Below are positions 34,565 through 44,295 of a stretch of 64,000 nucleotides of DNA, in pieces. The position numbers were made by a program, and so were the translations under genes. Source of the DNA: Paracoccaceae bacterium (lineage in GTDB: Bacteria; Pseudomonadota; Alphaproteobacteria; Rhodobacterales; Rhodobacteraceae); assembly GCA_024742705.1 (NCBI GenBank), contig JANSXZ010000006.1, forward strand, positions 142,939 through 206,938, given 5' to 3'. The notes beneath the pieces were generated by a model that had not been told where the DNA came from, ran no database searches, and saw only the letters and a program-made list of their open reading frames with translations. Each line of letters starts with the position of its first letter. Position 1 is the stretch's first letter.

Positions 34565-36507
34565 TGCGACGCAATCCACGCGAACTGGAACAGACCCATC
34601 GCACGCTGAGCCGGCGCGCCATCCTTCTGGGCGGCGCGCAATTGGCCTTTGCCGGCGCGCTGGGTCTGCGGATGCAGTATCTGCAGGTCGAGCAGGCCGA
34701 TCAGTTCCGCCTGCTGGCCGAGGAAAACCGCATCAACATCCGCCTGATCCCGCCCGCCCGCGGCGAGATCTACGACCGCAACGGCCGGCCCGTCGCCCAG
34801 AACTCGCAGAGCTATCGCATCGTCATGGTGCGCGAGGATGCCGGCGACGTGGACGCGGTGATCACCCGGCTGGGCCAGCTTGTCGAACTGGAAGAGGAAG
34901 ATCTGAACCGCGCGATGACCGAAATGAAGCGTTCGCCCCCGTACCTGCCGGTGACGGTGGCCGAACAGGTCTCATGGCGCGACGTTTCCACCGTGGCGGT
35001 GAACGCCCCCGCCCTGCCCGGCGTGGTGCCCGAAGTGGGGCTGACCCGGATTTATCCGCAGGGCTCGGATTATGCCCATGTCGTCGGCTACGTCGGCCCG
35101 GTCAGCGACTATGACCTGAAACAGATCGAAGACCCCGACCCGCTGTTGCGTATTCCGCGGTTTCAGATCGGCAAGGTCGGTCTGGAATCCAAACAGGAGG
35201 CCCGGCTGCGCGGCGCGGCGGGCATCAAGCGCGTCGAGGTTAACGCCGCCGGACGGGTGATGCGCGAACTCGACCGCCGCGAGGGCCAGGCCGGCGCGGA
35301 TGTCCAGATCACCATCGACAGTGCCCTTCAGAACTATGTCCAGGCGCGCCTGGGCGAGGAAAGCGCAAGCGCCGTGGTGATCGACTGCGACACCGGCGAT
35401 ATCCTGGCCAGCGCATCGGCGCCCACCTTCGATCCGAACCTTTTCGTGCGCGGGATTTCCGTGGCCGATTATCGCGGGCTCACGGAAAACCCCTATCGCC
35501 CGCTGGCCAACAAGGCGGTGCAGGGTGTCTATCCACCGGGATCCACCTTCAAGATGATCACCGCGATGGCCGCGCTCGAGGCCGGCTTGATCGGACCGGA
35601 TGACACCGTGTGGTGCCCCGGCCACCTGGAGGTATCCGGCCGCAGGTTCCATTGCTGGAAACGCGCCGGCCACGGCCATGTGGATCTGCAGAACTCGCTG
35701 AAGCAATCGTGCGATGTGTATTACTACGATCTCGCCCTGAAGGTCGGGCAGGACAAAATATCGGCGATGGCCCAACGTTTTGGCCTGGGCGTTCGCCACG
35801 ATGTGCCGATGTCCGCCGTGGCGCGCGGCCTTGCCCCCGATCGCGCGTGGAAACAGCGCGTGCATGGCCAGGAATGGCTGGTCGGCGACACGGCGAATGC
35901 ATCCATCGGCCAGGGCTTCATGCTGGCATCGCCGCTGCAACTGGCGGTGATGACCGCGCGCCTTGCAACCGGGCGCAGCCTGTCGCCACGGCTGGTGAAA
36001 TCCATCGACGGCGTCGAACAACCCTCGGGCGCGGGCGAAAGCCTGGGCATGAACGAAAACAACCTGCGCAAGATGCGGCGCGCGATGTTTGCCGTGTCGA
36101 ACGACCGCCGCGGCACCGCCTACGGCAGCCGCATCATCGAGGATGCCTACCGAATGGCCGGCAAGACCGGCACCAGCCAGGTCCGCAACATCACCACAGC
36201 CGAACGCGCACGCGGCGTGATCCGCAACGAGGATCTGCCCTGGGAGCGGCGCGATCATGCGCTGTTCGTGAACTTCGCGCCTTTCGATGCGCCGCGCTAC
36301 GCGGTATCCGTGGTTGTCGAACACGGCGGCGGCGGCTCCAGCGCCGCCGCGCCCATCGCCCGCGACATCACGCTTCAGGCGCTCTACGGCGATACCCCCC
36401 CGCTCGAGGCTTACCCGGCCAAGGATCGCCCCCGCATCCAGGCCCAGCAAGACCGCCTGCGGCGCGCCCGGCCCGACGCCGACATCCGTGGCAGCGACCG
36501 CGCATGA
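34564..36507 (+). CDS. mrdA: Penicillin-binding protein 2, peptidoglycan transpeptidase of elongation
   Basis: PBP2 cross-links new peptidoglycan during cell elongation with the RodA glycosyltransferase. The 647 aa class B PBP has a short cytosolic start, one membrane anchor at about 21-38, and a pedestal domain beginning PPARGEIYDRNGRPVAQNS. In the transpeptidase domain the catalytic Ser-x2-Lys lies in PPGSTFKMITAM. The second motif is SCDVYYYDLAL and the KTG motif AGKTGTSQV. It starts at the ATG overlapping the mreD stop and ends in an ATGA overlap with rodA. Confidence 0.96.
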   Translation: MRRNPRELEQTHRTLSRRAILLGGAQLAFAGALGLRMQYLQVEQADQFRLLAEENRINIRLIPPARGEIYDRNGRPVAQNSQSYRIVMVREDAGDVDAVITRLGQLVELEEEDLNRAMTEMKRSPPYLPVTVAEQVSWRDVSTVAVNAPALPGVVPEVGLTRIYPQGSDYAHVVGYVGPVSDYDLKQIEDPDPLLRIPRFQIGKVGLESKQEARLRGAAGIKRVEVNAAGRVMRELDRREGQAGADVQITIDSALQNYVQARLGEESASAVVIDCDTGDILASASAPTFDPNLFVRGISVADYRGLTENPYRPLANKAVQGVYPPGSTFKMITAMAALEAGLIGPDDTVWCPGHLEVSGRRFHCWKRAGHGHVDLQNSLKQSCDVYYYDLALKVGQDKISAMAQRFGLGVRHDVPMSAVARGLAPDRAWKQRVHGQEWLVGDTANASIGQGFMLASPLQLAVMTARLATGRSLSPRLVKSIDGVEQPSGAGESLGMNENNLRKMRRAMFAVSNDRRGTAYGSRIIEDAYRMAGKTGTSQVRNITTAERARGVIRNEDLPWERRDHALFVNFAPFDAPRYAVSVVVEHGGGGSSAAAPIARDITLQALYGDTPPLEAYPAKDRPRIQAQQDRLRRARPDADIRGSDRA

Positions 36508-37643
36508 GCTATCTCGAATATTCCGTCAAATACACGCCTACCGGTCTGCGCAAGGTCTTGTACCTGAACTGGCCGCTGATCCTGCTGTTGATCGCCGTGG
36601 CCAGCATCGGCTTCCTGATGCTCTATTCGGTGGCCGGCGGATCCTTCAGCCCCTGGGCCGAACCGCAGATGAAACGGTTTGCCATGGGGCTGGTGCTGAT
36701 GCTGGTGGTGGCAATGGTGCCGATCTGGTTCTGGCGCAACATGGCCGCCGTGGCCTACCTGGGGTCTATCGTGCTGCTGCTGGCGGTCGAATTCTTCGGC
36801 GCGGTCGGCATGGGGGCGCAGCGATGGATCGATCTGGGGTTCATGCGCCTGCAACCGTCCGAGGTGACAAAGATCACGATGGTGATGCTTCTGGCCGCCT
36901 ACTACGACTGGCTGCCGGCGCGCAATACGTCGAAACCGCAATGGCTGCTTGTACCGCTGCTGATTGTTCTGCTGCCCACTTTCCTTGTGCTGCGCCAGCC
37001 CGATCTGGGCACGGCGATCCTGCTGGTGGCCGCGGGCGGCGGTGTGATCTTCCTGGCTGGCGTGCACTGGGCCTACTTCGTGACCGTGATAACCGCCGGC
37101 ATCGGCCTGCTGGTCGCTGTTTTCCAGAGCCGCGGCACGGCCTGGCAGATGCTGAAGGACTATCAGTACCGCCGCATCGACACATTCCTCGATCCCTCGA
37201 CCGATCCGCTGGGCGCCGGCTATCACATAACCCAATCCAAGATCGCCCTGGGCTCGGGCGGCTGGACCGGGCGCGGTTTCATGCAGGGCACCCAGTCCCG
37301 GCTGAACTTCCTGCCCGAGAAACACACCGATTTCATCTTCACCACCCTCGCCGAGGAATTCGGTTTCATCGGGGCGTTTTCGCTGCTGGGGCTCTACGCG
37401 CTGATCATCGTCTTTTGCGTGACAACCGCAATGGCCACCCGCGACCGGTTCTCGTCACTGATGACAATGGGCGTGGCGGTCACGTTCTTTCTGTTCTTCG
37501 CGGTGAACATGTCGATGGTGATGGGCCTTGCGCCGGTGGTCGGCGTGCCCTTGCCCATGGTCAGCTACGGCGGGTCGGCAATGCTGGTGCTGATGATCGC
37601 CTTCGGCCTGGTCCAGAGCGCACATATCCACCGCCCCCGCTGA
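36504..37643 (+). CDS. rodA: Peptidoglycan glycosyltransferase RodA (SEDS family)
   Basis: RodA polymerises lipid II glycan strands in the elongasome. The 379 aa membrane protein has about ten helices and the SEDS signatures GAQRWIDLGFMRLQPSEVTKI, FLVLRQPDLGTAILL and FLPEKHTDFIFTTLAEEFGFIG. VGVPLPMVSYGGSAM is near the C-terminus. The conserved Asp of the large periplasmic loop (HTDFIF) is present. It is translationally coupled to mrdA and is the last gene of the rod operon. The next gene follows after 16 nt and may still be co-transcribed. Confidence 0.96.
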   Translation: MSYLEYSVKYTPTGLRKVLYLNWPLILLLIAVASIGFLMLYSVAGGSFSPWAEPQMKRFAMGLVLMLVVAMVPIWFWRNMAAVAYLGSIVLLLAVEFFGAVGMGAQRWIDLGFMRLQPSEVTKITMVMLLAAYYDWLPARNTSKPQWLLVPLLIVLLPTFLVLRQPDLGTAILLVAAGGGVIFLAGVHWAYFVTVITAGIGLLVAVFQSRGTAWQMLKDYQYRRIDTFLDPSTDPLGAGYHITQSKIALGSGGWTGRGFMQGTQSRLNFLPEKHTDFIFTTLAEEFGFIGAFSLLGLYALIIVFCVTTAMATRDRFSSLMTMGVAVTFFLFFAVNMSMVMGLAPVVGVPLPMVSYGGSAMLVLMIAFGLVQSAHIHRPR

Positions 37644-37659
37644 TCCGAAAGGCCCTGAC

Positions 37660-38592
37660 ATGACCCTGAACATCCTGTTCGCCGCCCGTCCCGAACGTTG
37701 GCAGCAATACCGCGCGCCACTCGAATCCGCGCTTGCGGCCGAAGGTCTCGATGTGAACCTCGGCACCGACCTGCCCCCCGAAACCGTCGATTACATCGTC
37801 TACGCCCCGAACGGACCGCTGCGCGACTTCACCCCCTACACCCGCGCCCGCGCGGTGCTCAGCCTATGGGCCGGGGTCGAAACGATCGTCGGCAACCCGA
37901 CACTGAAAATCCCGCTCACCCGGATGGTGGATCACGGGCTGACGCAGGGCATGACAGAATGGGTCGTCGGGCACAGTCTGCGGCACCATCTCGGCATCGA
38001 CAGCCATATCCACGGCCAGAACGGCACATGGAATCCGATCTCGCCACCGCTGGCCGAAGATCGCCGGATCACGATCCTGGGCCTCGGCACACTGGGTCAG
38101 GCCTGCGCGGCGGCCCTCACCCGCATCGGGTTTCCCGTCACCGGCTGGAGCCGCACCCCCAAAATCGTCGAAGGCATCACCTGCCGCGCCGGTCCCGAAG
38201 GGCTGCGCGCCGCGCTGGCCACCGCCGACATCTGCATCCTGCTGCTCCCCGACACACCGGCGACCGAAAACATCCTCAACACCGAAACCATCGGCTGGAT
38301 GCCACGCGGCGCATTCGTCATGAACCCCGGACGCGGCCCGCTGATCGACGACACCGCCTTGCTCAGCGCGCTCGACACCGGCCAGATCGCACACGCCACG
38401 CTCGACGTCTTCCGCATCGAACCGCTGCCCGCCGATCATCCCTACTGGGCACACCCCAACGTTACCGTCACACCGCATATCGCCGCCGAAACGCGCGCCG
38501 ATACCGCCGCGCAGGTGGTCGCCGAAAACATCCGTCGCAGCGAAGCCGGCCAACCCCTGCGCTACCTCGTGGATCCAGAACGCGGCTACTGA
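37660..38592 (+). CDS. GhrA-like glyoxylate/hydroxypyruvate reductase
   Basis: This 310 aa D-2-hydroxyacid dehydrogenase is of the GhrA type, predicted to reduce glyoxylate or hydroxypyruvate with NADPH in the cytosol. It has the Rossmann motif ILGLGTLGQA, followed by WSRTPK, whose Arg suits NADPH. The catalytic Arg is in MNPGRGPLIDD, the Glu in FRIEPLPADHPYW and the His in VTPHIAAET. The link to the upstream rod genes (16 nt gap) is probably only transcriptional. A repeat copy lies between it and the convergent peptidase gene. Confidence 0.88.
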   Translation: MTLNILFAARPERWQQYRAPLESALAAEGLDVNLGTDLPPETVDYIVYAPNGPLRDFTPYTRARAVLSLWAGVETIVGNPTLKIPLTRMVDHGLTQGMTEWVVGHSLRHHLGIDSHIHGQNGTWNPISPPLAEDRRITILGLGTLGQACAAALTRIGFPVTGWSRTPKIVEGITCRAGPEGLRAALATADICILLLPDTPATENILNTETIGWMPRGAFVMNPGRGPLIDDTALLSALDTGQIAHATLDVFRIEPLPADHPYWAHPNVTVTPHIAAETRADTAAQVVAENIRRSEAGQPLRYLVDPERGY

Positions 38593-38611
38593 TCCGGCGC
38601 GCCACCGCACC

Positions 38612-38645
38612 GCTTCATCTTGCCGGATAAACTCCCGCCGGAGGC
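38612..38645 (+). repeat. Copy 4 of the interspersed intergenic repeat
   Basis: GCTTCATCTTGCCGG, then ATAAACTCCCGCCGGAGGC, in the 74 nt gap between two convergent genes. Its GC-rich palindromic half CCGCCGG could help terminate both. Confidence 0.75.
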
Positions 38646-38666
38646 TCCCGTCCGATCCACCGGCGC

Positions 38667-40682
38667 CTAGGCCGCGATCAGGCCGCGCCCTTTCAAAAGA
38701 GCGTCAACCCCCGGCAAGCGGCCGCGAAACGCAGTATAAAGCGCATCCGCCTCGGCGCTTCCGCCCTTGCTCAGGATGTGCCGCTCCAGCGCCGCGGCCC
38801 GCTCGGGATCAAACGCGCCGCCCGCCTCCTCGAATGCGGCAAAGGCGTCGGCGTCCATCACCTCGGACCACATATAGCTGTAATATCCCGCGGAATACCC
38901 GTCTCCGGCAAAGACATGGGCGAAATGCGGCGTCGCGTGGCGCATCCCGATGGCCCGAGGCATCCCGATCCGCTCCAGTATCTCGGCCTGGCGGGCCATC
39001 GGATCGGCCGGGGCCGTGCCCTGGTGGAACTCCAGGTCGACCAGCGCCGAAGCCACATACTCCACTGTCTGGAACCCCATGTCGAATGTTGCCGCGCGCA
39101 GCACCGATTGCAGCATCGCCTCGGGCATAGGCGCACCGGTTTCCACATGGGTTGCAAAACCGCTCAGAACCTCGGGCACTTCCAGCCAGTGTTCGTAAAG
39201 CTGGCTGGGCAGTTCCACGAAATCCCGCGCAACGGATGTGCCCGATATGCTTTCATAGGTCACATCCGACAGCATCTGGTGCAACGCGTGGCCGAATTCG
39301 TGGAACAGGGTGCGTGCATCGTCATAAGACAGCAGCGCCGGATCGGCCTTGGCGAAGTTGCACACGTTTATGACGATCGGCCTCTGCTCTTCGGGGAACC
39401 GCGCCTGCGCCCGCATCGCGCTGCACCACGCACCCGACCGTTTCGAGCCGCGCGCGAAGTAATCGCCGATGAAGACAGCCACATGCCGGCCTTCGCGCGT
39501 GACCTCCCAGGCCCGGCAATCGGGGTGATAGAGCGGCACGTCCAGGGGCGCGAATTCCAGGCCGAACAAGCGGCGCGCGCAATCGAAGGCCGCCTCGATC
39601 ATCCGGTCGAGTTGCAGGTAGGGCTTCAGCTCAGCCTCATCCAGATCGTGTTCGTCGCGCCGCCGCTTTTCCGCATAGTACCGCCAGTCCCACGGCTCCA
39701 GATCGCCGTTCACGCCATCCGCGTGCATCATCGCCGTCAGCACCTGCGCATCTGCGTCGGCCTGCGCCCGCGCCGGCGTCCACACCCGCATCAGAAGGTC
39801 GCGCACCGCATCCGGCGTGCCGGCCATTTCCGTCTCGAGCTTGTAGTCCGCGAAGCTGTCATAGCCCAGCAGCGCCGCACGGTCCTGGCGCAACGCCAGG
39901 ATTTCGGCTGCGATGGCCCGGTTGTCGGTTTCACCGCCATTCGCCCCGCGCGCCGCCCAGGCGCGATAGGCCGTCTCGCGCAGGTCTCGGCGCGGGGAAA
40001 ACTGCAGGAAGGGGGTGATCAGCGAACGCGACAGCGTGACAACCGGCCTGTCCAGACCCTTCTCCGCCCCTGCCGCCCATGCCGCATCGACCACGAAGCC
40101 GGGCAGGCCTTCCAGGTCGTCCTCGTCCAACGGCAGGAACCACGCGCGTTCGTCCGCCAGAAGGTTCTGGGTGAACGCCGTGCCCAGTTCGGCCAGGCGC
40201 GATTTTATCTCGCGCATCCTGGTATCGTCGTTGCCGTCCAGCGCCGCGCCGGCGCGCACGAAGCCTCGGTGCGTCAGCATCAGAACCCGCTCCTGTTCGG
40301 GGTTCAGCGCCAGCGCGTTGCGGTTCTCCCACAGGGCTGCAACCCGTGCAAACAACGCCTTGTTGCCCGAAATCGCCGAGAAATGCGCCGACAGACGCGG
40401 CGAAAACGCCCGCTGCATGGCCTCGCGGGCCGGAGTGCTGTCGGCGCCGGCCAGCGTGAAAAACACCGAAAGAACCTTGTCCAGATCCGCACCCGCCGCT
40501 TCAAGCGCCTCGATCGTATTGGCGAAATCGGGCTGTTGCGGCGCTTTGGCTATGGCGTCGATCTCGGTGCTGTGGCGCTCCAGCGCCGCATCCAGCGCCG
40601 GTGCGAAATCATCGTCGGAAATATCGGCAAAGGGGGCGATCTGGAACGGCGTGTTCCACTCGGCCAGGATCGGGTTGGTCAT
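38667..40682 (-). CDS. M3-family metallopeptidase (oligopeptidase A/Dcp-like)
   Basis: This 671 aa zinc peptidase of family M3 is predicted to cut short peptides in the cytosol; no signal peptide is seen. The catalytic HExxH motif is in TLFHEFGHALHQML, followed by YESISGTSVARDFVELPSQLYEHW, where the third zinc ligand Glu lies. The C-terminal GYSAGYYSYMWSEVMDAD is also characteristic. The ATG at 40682 has an AAAGGAG Shine-Dalgarno 7 nt upstream; the frame extends 46 codons farther without family resemblance. It could be named prlC or dcp; sequence alone does not separate them here. Confidence 0.93.
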   Translation of the reverse strand: MTNPILAEWNTPFQIAPFADISDDDFAPALDAALERHSTEIDAIAKAPQQPDFANTIEALEAAGADLDKVLSVFFTLAGADSTPAREAMQRAFSPRLSAHFSAISGNKALFARVAALWENRNALALNPEQERVLMLTHRGFVRAGAALDGNDDTRMREIKSRLAELGTAFTQNLLADERAWFLPLDEDDLEGLPGFVVDAAWAAGAEKGLDRPVVTLSRSLITPFLQFSPRRDLRETAYRAWAARGANGGETDNRAIAAEILALRQDRAALLGYDSFADYKLETEMAGTPDAVRDLLMRVWTPARAQADADAQVLTAMMHADGVNGDLEPWDWRYYAEKRRRDEHDLDEAELKPYLQLDRMIEAAFDCARRLFGLEFAPLDVPLYHPDCRAWEVTREGRHVAVFIGDYFARGSKRSGAWCSAMRAQARFPEEQRPIVINVCNFAKADPALLSYDDARTLFHEFGHALHQMLSDVTYESISGTSVARDFVELPSQLYEHWLEVPEVLSGFATHVETGAPMPEAMLQSVLRAATFDMGFQTVEYVASALVDLEFHQGTAPADPMARQAEILERIGMPRAIGMRHATPHFAHVFAGDGYSAGYYSYMWSEVMDADAFAAFEEAGGAFDPERAAALERHILSKGGSAEADALYTAFRGRLPGVDALLKGRGLIAA

Positions 40683-40704
40683 GCGGCTCTCCTTTGTGCC
40701 ATAG

Positions 40705-41784
40705 CTAGGACGCGCCGGTGCCGGCGTCCAGCCTTGCGCCAGATGCCTCAGCCGCGCAGACCGGGCAATCGGCCCGGCGCTCCAGAACGATGCTGCGGGT
40801 CTCGCCATAGAGCGCGTCATAGATCAGCATCTGGCCGCGCATCGGTGCGCCCGCCTCGCAGATCGTCTTGACCGCCTCAACCGCCATCATCGCGCCAACC
40901 ACCCCCGGCAAGGGCCCCAGAACGCCGGCCTCGGCGCAGGACGGGGCCAGGTGCGCGGCGGGCGGCGCGGGAAAGATGCAGGCATAGCACGGCGCGCCGC
41001 GGGCCGGATCGAACACGCTCAGTTGCCCTTCCCATTGCGATAAAGCCCCTGAAATCAGCGGCTTGCCCTGCCGGACCGCGATGCGGTTCACCAGGTACCG
41101 CGTGTCGAAATTATCGGTGCCGTCCAGCACGATGTCATAGTCCGCAAAGAGTTCTTCGGCGATGTCGGCGGTCAGGCGTCGGTGATAGGGGCGCACGGTC
41201 ACGAAGGGGTTTTGCGCCTGCATCGCCGCCTGGGCGGAGAACACCTTGGGCATTCCGATGTCGGCGTCGCGATGGATCACCTGCCTTTGCAGGTTGGTGC
41301 CTTCTACGGTGTCACCATCGATCACGCCGATCGATCCGACACCGGCCGCCGCCAAGTATTGCAGAGCCGGCGCCCCCAATCCACCGGCGCCCACCACCAG
41401 AACCCGCGCCGCGCGCAGCCGTGCCTGGCCCGCGCCGCCCAGTTCGCGCAGAACGATGTGGCGCGCATAACGGTTCAGTTCGGTTTCCGACATGGTCGCG
41501 GGCCGCTCGGCCTGCACAGGGGCCGGGCCCGATGCCCGCGCGCGCAGCCATTGCAGCCCGCGCCGATAGGCCAGCGCGATGGCGGCAAAGCCGGCGATGA
41601 TCAGCCAGAGCGCCGGCGAACCGCCTGTCGCCTCGCGCAGCGGATGCCCCTCGGGCAGGGCGATCTGAACCGCCAGTACGCCCACGAACAGCAGCGCGAT
41701 CATCATCGCGCGCGCGCGCACAGGCGCCTTCATCATCGCGCCCACCCCCCACAGCAGCGCCGCAAGCCCGAATACCAGAACCAT
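40705..41784 (-). CDS. HesA/MoeB/ThiF-family adenylyltransferase with N-terminal membrane segments
   Basis: This 359 aa E1-like enzyme would adenylate the C-terminus of a ubiquitin-like sulfur carrier (MoaD or ThiS type). The catalytic domain begins near residue 100 with SETELNRYARHIVLRELGGAGQ. It has the nucleotide motif VVGAGGLGAPALQYL and the Arg/Lys region EGTNLQRQVIHRDADIGMPK. The zinc-binding pairs CYAC and CPVC are present. Two hydrophobic helices at about 1-16 and 26-43, with another near 58-72, precede it and suggest membrane tethering. This is unusual for the family. No sulfur-carrier gene is adjacent. It overlaps dut by one base (TGATG). Confidence 0.88.
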   Translation of the reverse strand: MVLVFGLAALLWGVGAMMKAPVRARAMMIALLFVGVLAVQIALPEGHPLREATGGSPALWLIIAGFAAIALAYRRGLQWLRARASGPAPVQAERPATMSETELNRYARHIVLRELGGAGQARLRAARVLVVGAGGLGAPALQYLAAAGVGSIGVIDGDTVEGTNLQRQVIHRDADIGMPKVFSAQAAMQAQNPFVTVRPYHRRLTADIAEELFADYDIVLDGTDNFDTRYLVNRIAVRQGKPLISGALSQWEGQLSVFDPARGAPCYACIFPAPPAAHLAPSCAEAGVLGPLPGVVGAMMAVEAVKTICEAGAPMRGQMLIYDALYGETRSIVLERRADCPVCAAEASGARLDAGTGAS

Positions 41785-42242
41785 CAGTTCACCCCGGTCG
41801 ATCCAAAGCCGTCCGCGCCGCGCACCGTCGGATCGAGATCGGCCACCACATGAAACCGCGCCCGCGTCACCGGCGCGACGACCATCTGCGCGATCCTGTC
41901 GCCATGCGCGATCCGGAATGCGGTGTCGCCCGCGTTCATCACGATCACACCCAGGGGCCCGCGATAATCGCTGTCGATGGTGCCGGGCGCGTTCGGCAAG
42001 GTGATGCCGTGGTGCAATGCCAACCCCGAGCGCGGCCGGATCTGCACCTCATAGCCTTCGGGGATCGCCAGGCGCAGGCCCGTAGGCACCAGCGCGCGCG
42101 CACCGGGTTCCAGAACCATCTCCGTGCGATCCGGAAGATTGGCGCGCAGATCGGCGCCGGCGGCACCGGCGCTGGCATAGGCCGGCAGGGCAATCGACGG
42201 ATCCGCCCCCGGTTCGCGCATCACGCGCAACCCGACGGTCAT
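41784..42242 (-). CDS. dut: Deoxyuridine 5'-triphosphate nucleotidohydrolase
   Basis: The trimeric dUTPase hydrolyses dUTP to dUMP and pyrophosphate, keeping uracil out of DNA and supplying dTMP synthesis. The 152 aa protein shows all five motifs: [35 protein letters not shown], with the catalytic Asp; GDRIAQMVV; and the C-terminal P-loop-like [10 protein letters not shown]. The ATG at 42242 overlaps the coaBC stop (ATGA). A coaBC-dut pair is common in proteobacteria. Confidence 0.96.
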   Translation of the reverse strand: MTVGLRVMREPGADPSIALPAYASAGAAGADLRANLPDRTEMVLEPGARALVPTGLRLAIPEGYEVQIRPRSGLALHHGITLPNAPGTIDSDYRGPLGVIVMNAGDTAFRIAHGDRIAQMVVAPVTRARFHVVADLDPTVRGADGFGSTGVN

Positions 42243-43432
42243 GTCAACGCGCCGGCGATGCGCCGGGCGAGCGTTTCGGCAACCTTCTGCTTGGTCATGC
42301 GGGGCCAGGTTTCTGCCCCCGCTTCCGAGATCAGCGTGACCGCGTTTTCCGTGCCCCCCATGATGCCGGTCGCCGGGCTGACATCGTTGGCGATGATCCA
42401 GTCGCAACCCTTGCGCTGGCGTTTGGCCGTGGCATGTGCGATCACATCGTCGGTCTCGGCGGCGAAACCCACCACCAGCCGGGGGCGATCCGTGGTGCGC
42501 TGTGCGACACCGGCCAGGATATCGGGATTCTCGGCGAATTGCATGGTGGGCAGGCCCCCGGCTGTCTTTTTCATCTTGCTGGATGCGGCATTGGCAACGC
42601 GCCAATCGGCGACGGCAGCGGCGAATACACCGGCATCGGCAGGCAGCGCGCGCGCCACCGCGTCGGCCATCTGGCGCGCGGTTTCGACACGGTGCACCTC
42701 TACTCCGGCGGGTGGGGGCACATCTGCCGGACCGGTAACAAACACCACATCGGCGCCCAAGTCGGCCAGCGCGCGGGCAATCGCGGTGCCCTGCGCCCCG
42801 GACGACCGATTGGCGATGTAGCGCACCGGGTCGATAGGTTCATGCGTCGGCCCCGAGGTGACGACAATGCGTTTGCCAAGCAGCGGGCCGCCGGACAGGC
42901 GGGTTTCGATCGCAGCGGCGATTTCACCGGGCTCCGACATGCGACCGGGCCCATATTCGCCGCAGGCCATCGACCCTTCCGCGGGCCCGACAAAGCCGAT
43001 CCCGTCCTGTTGCAGGCAGGCGTGGTTGCGGCGGGTGGCCGGATGTTCCCACATCCGCACATTCATCGCAGGGGCCAGAAGAACCGGCGTGTCGGTCGCC
43101 ATAAGCAGCGTCGAGGCCAGATCGTTGGCCAGCCCGGCCGCCATCTTGCCCATCAGGTCGGCCGTCGCAGGCGCGACCACCACCAGATCGGCGCTGCGCG
43201 ACAACTGGATATGGCCCATTTCGGCCTCGTCCGTCAGGTCGAACAGGTCGCGGTAAACCTTTTGGCCGGCCAGTGCGGCAACCGAAAGCGGGGTCACGAA
43301 TTCTTCCGCCGCGCGGGTCAGGACCGGCGTGACCATGGCGCCCCGGTCACGCAACCGGCGGATCAGTTCAAGCGATTTATACGCCGCGATCCCGCCGCCC
43401 ACGATCAGCAAAATCCGTTTTCCCGACAGCAT
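42239..43432 (-). CDS. coaBC: Bifunctional phosphopantothenoylcysteine decarboxylase/phosphopantothenate-cysteine ligase
   Basis: This enzyme performs two steps of coenzyme A synthesis. The N-terminal CoaC part (about 1-185) is an FMN flavoprotein with [16 protein letters not shown], the [14 protein letters not shown] motif and the substrate-clamp Cys in [13 protein letters not shown]. The C-terminal CoaB ligase has [22 protein letters not shown], then AAVADWRV and the lysine in KMKKTAGG, with GFAAETDD. The length of 397 aa is normal. The ATG at 43432 follows GGGAG. Confidence 0.95.
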   Translation of the reverse strand: MLSGKRILLIVGGGIAAYKSLELIRRLRDRGAMVTPVLTRAAEEFVTPLSVAALAGQKVYRDLFDLTDEAEMGHIQLSRSADLVVVAPATADLMGKMAAGLANDLASTLLMATDTPVLLAPAMNVRMWEHPATRRNHACLQQDGIGFVGPAEGSMACGEYGPGRMSEPGEIAAAIETRLSGGPLLGKRIVVTSGPTHEPIDPVRYIANRSSGAQGTAIARALADLGADVVFVTGPADVPPPAGVEVHRVETARQMADAVARALPADAGVFAAAVADWRVANAASSKMKKTAGGLPTMQFAENPDILAGVAQRTTDRPRLVVGFAAETDDVIAHATAKRQRKGCDWIIANDVSPATGIMGGTENAVTLISEAGAETWPRMTKQKVAETLARRIAGALT

Positions 43433-43494
43433 GTCCTGGCTCCCTTGCGATTTCCGGACCATAGGGCGGCACCCCATGCTGTGCCAGTATGAAA

Positions 43495-44295
43495 TCAGCG
43501 GAACGCGGCGCAGGGATCGGGGCGCGCAAGCGAAGGCGCCGAAAGCACCGCGTCATAACCGCCGGACAGCGGCGCGCCATCTTCCGTCTGGCCCAGCACG
43601 AACACCGAAAGATCGGGCCGCACCCGCGCCAGATAAACCGGCATGCCCCAGTCGCGCCGCGCATGGCCATTGCCGGTGATCACGACGACCGGCCCTCCGG
43701 TGTCGGCCTGCGCGCGGATCGCTGCAGCGGCAAGCGTGGCGTCACGCACCTGCTGGATGCGCACCATCGGCGCCAGCGTCTCTTCGGGCAGCGCCTGACA
43801 ATGCGCCTCCCATTGCAGCGCCATGCGCGCGGCCTCCTGGGCGCGCGGCAGCGGATCGCGCAGCCCGAATGCCGTTGCATCGCCATCGAAAGCGGCAATC
43901 GGATCAGCCTCGAGATGCTGGCGGATGGCCGCCCGGGGCACCGCGGCGCCATAGCTTCGCGCCAGAGGGGCCGCTTGAAAGATCGGCGCATACATCGCGA
44001 AATCGGGCCAGCCGGATTGCTCCCATTCCAGCAACGCGCCCAGTGCGGGGCCGCCAGACACTGCTTCGGGGGTGACCCGCGCCGCCTGGTTCGTGTCAAG
44101 CATTTCCCAGACAAGGGCGGCAGGGCGAAGCGCCGCCACGATCCGGGCCTGGTTGCGGTGGTGATCGGGGTTGTCGTGGTATTCGCCAACAATCACGATA
44201 TCCGCCAGGCGCGCACGGTCCAGAACCTCGGGCGGCAAGTCGGCCCAGGCCGGCGCGGCCCAGACCAACGCCAAGATCAGGATCAGGCGCTTCAT
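43495..44295 (-). CDS. Secreted ChaN-family (haem-binding-like) protein
   Basis: This 266 aa protein has a signal peptide (KRLILILALVWAAPAWA) but no lipobox cysteine. The mature part matches the ChaN/TIKI-like fold: IVIVGEYHDNPDHHRNQ near residue 35 and VVVITGNGHARRDWG near 205, the two segments holding the conserved Glu-His and His residues. ChaN of Campylobacter binds haem. Related families are metalloproteases, so function here is open. The ATG overlaps the rpoH stop (ATGA), so it is probably expressed with the stress sigma factor. Confidence 0.8.
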   Translation of the reverse strand: MKRLILILALVWAAPAWADLPPEVLDRARLADIVIVGEYHDNPDHHRNQARIVAALRPAALVWEMLDTNQAARVTPEAVSGGPALGALLEWEQSGWPDFAMYAPIFQAAPLARSYGAAVPRAAIRQHLEADPIAAFDGDATAFGLRDPLPRAQEAARMALQWEAHCQALPEETLAPMVRIQQVRDATLAAAAIRAQADTGGPVVVITGNGHARRDWGMPVYLARVRPDLSVFVLGQTEDGAPLSGGYDAVLSAPSLARPDPCAAFR

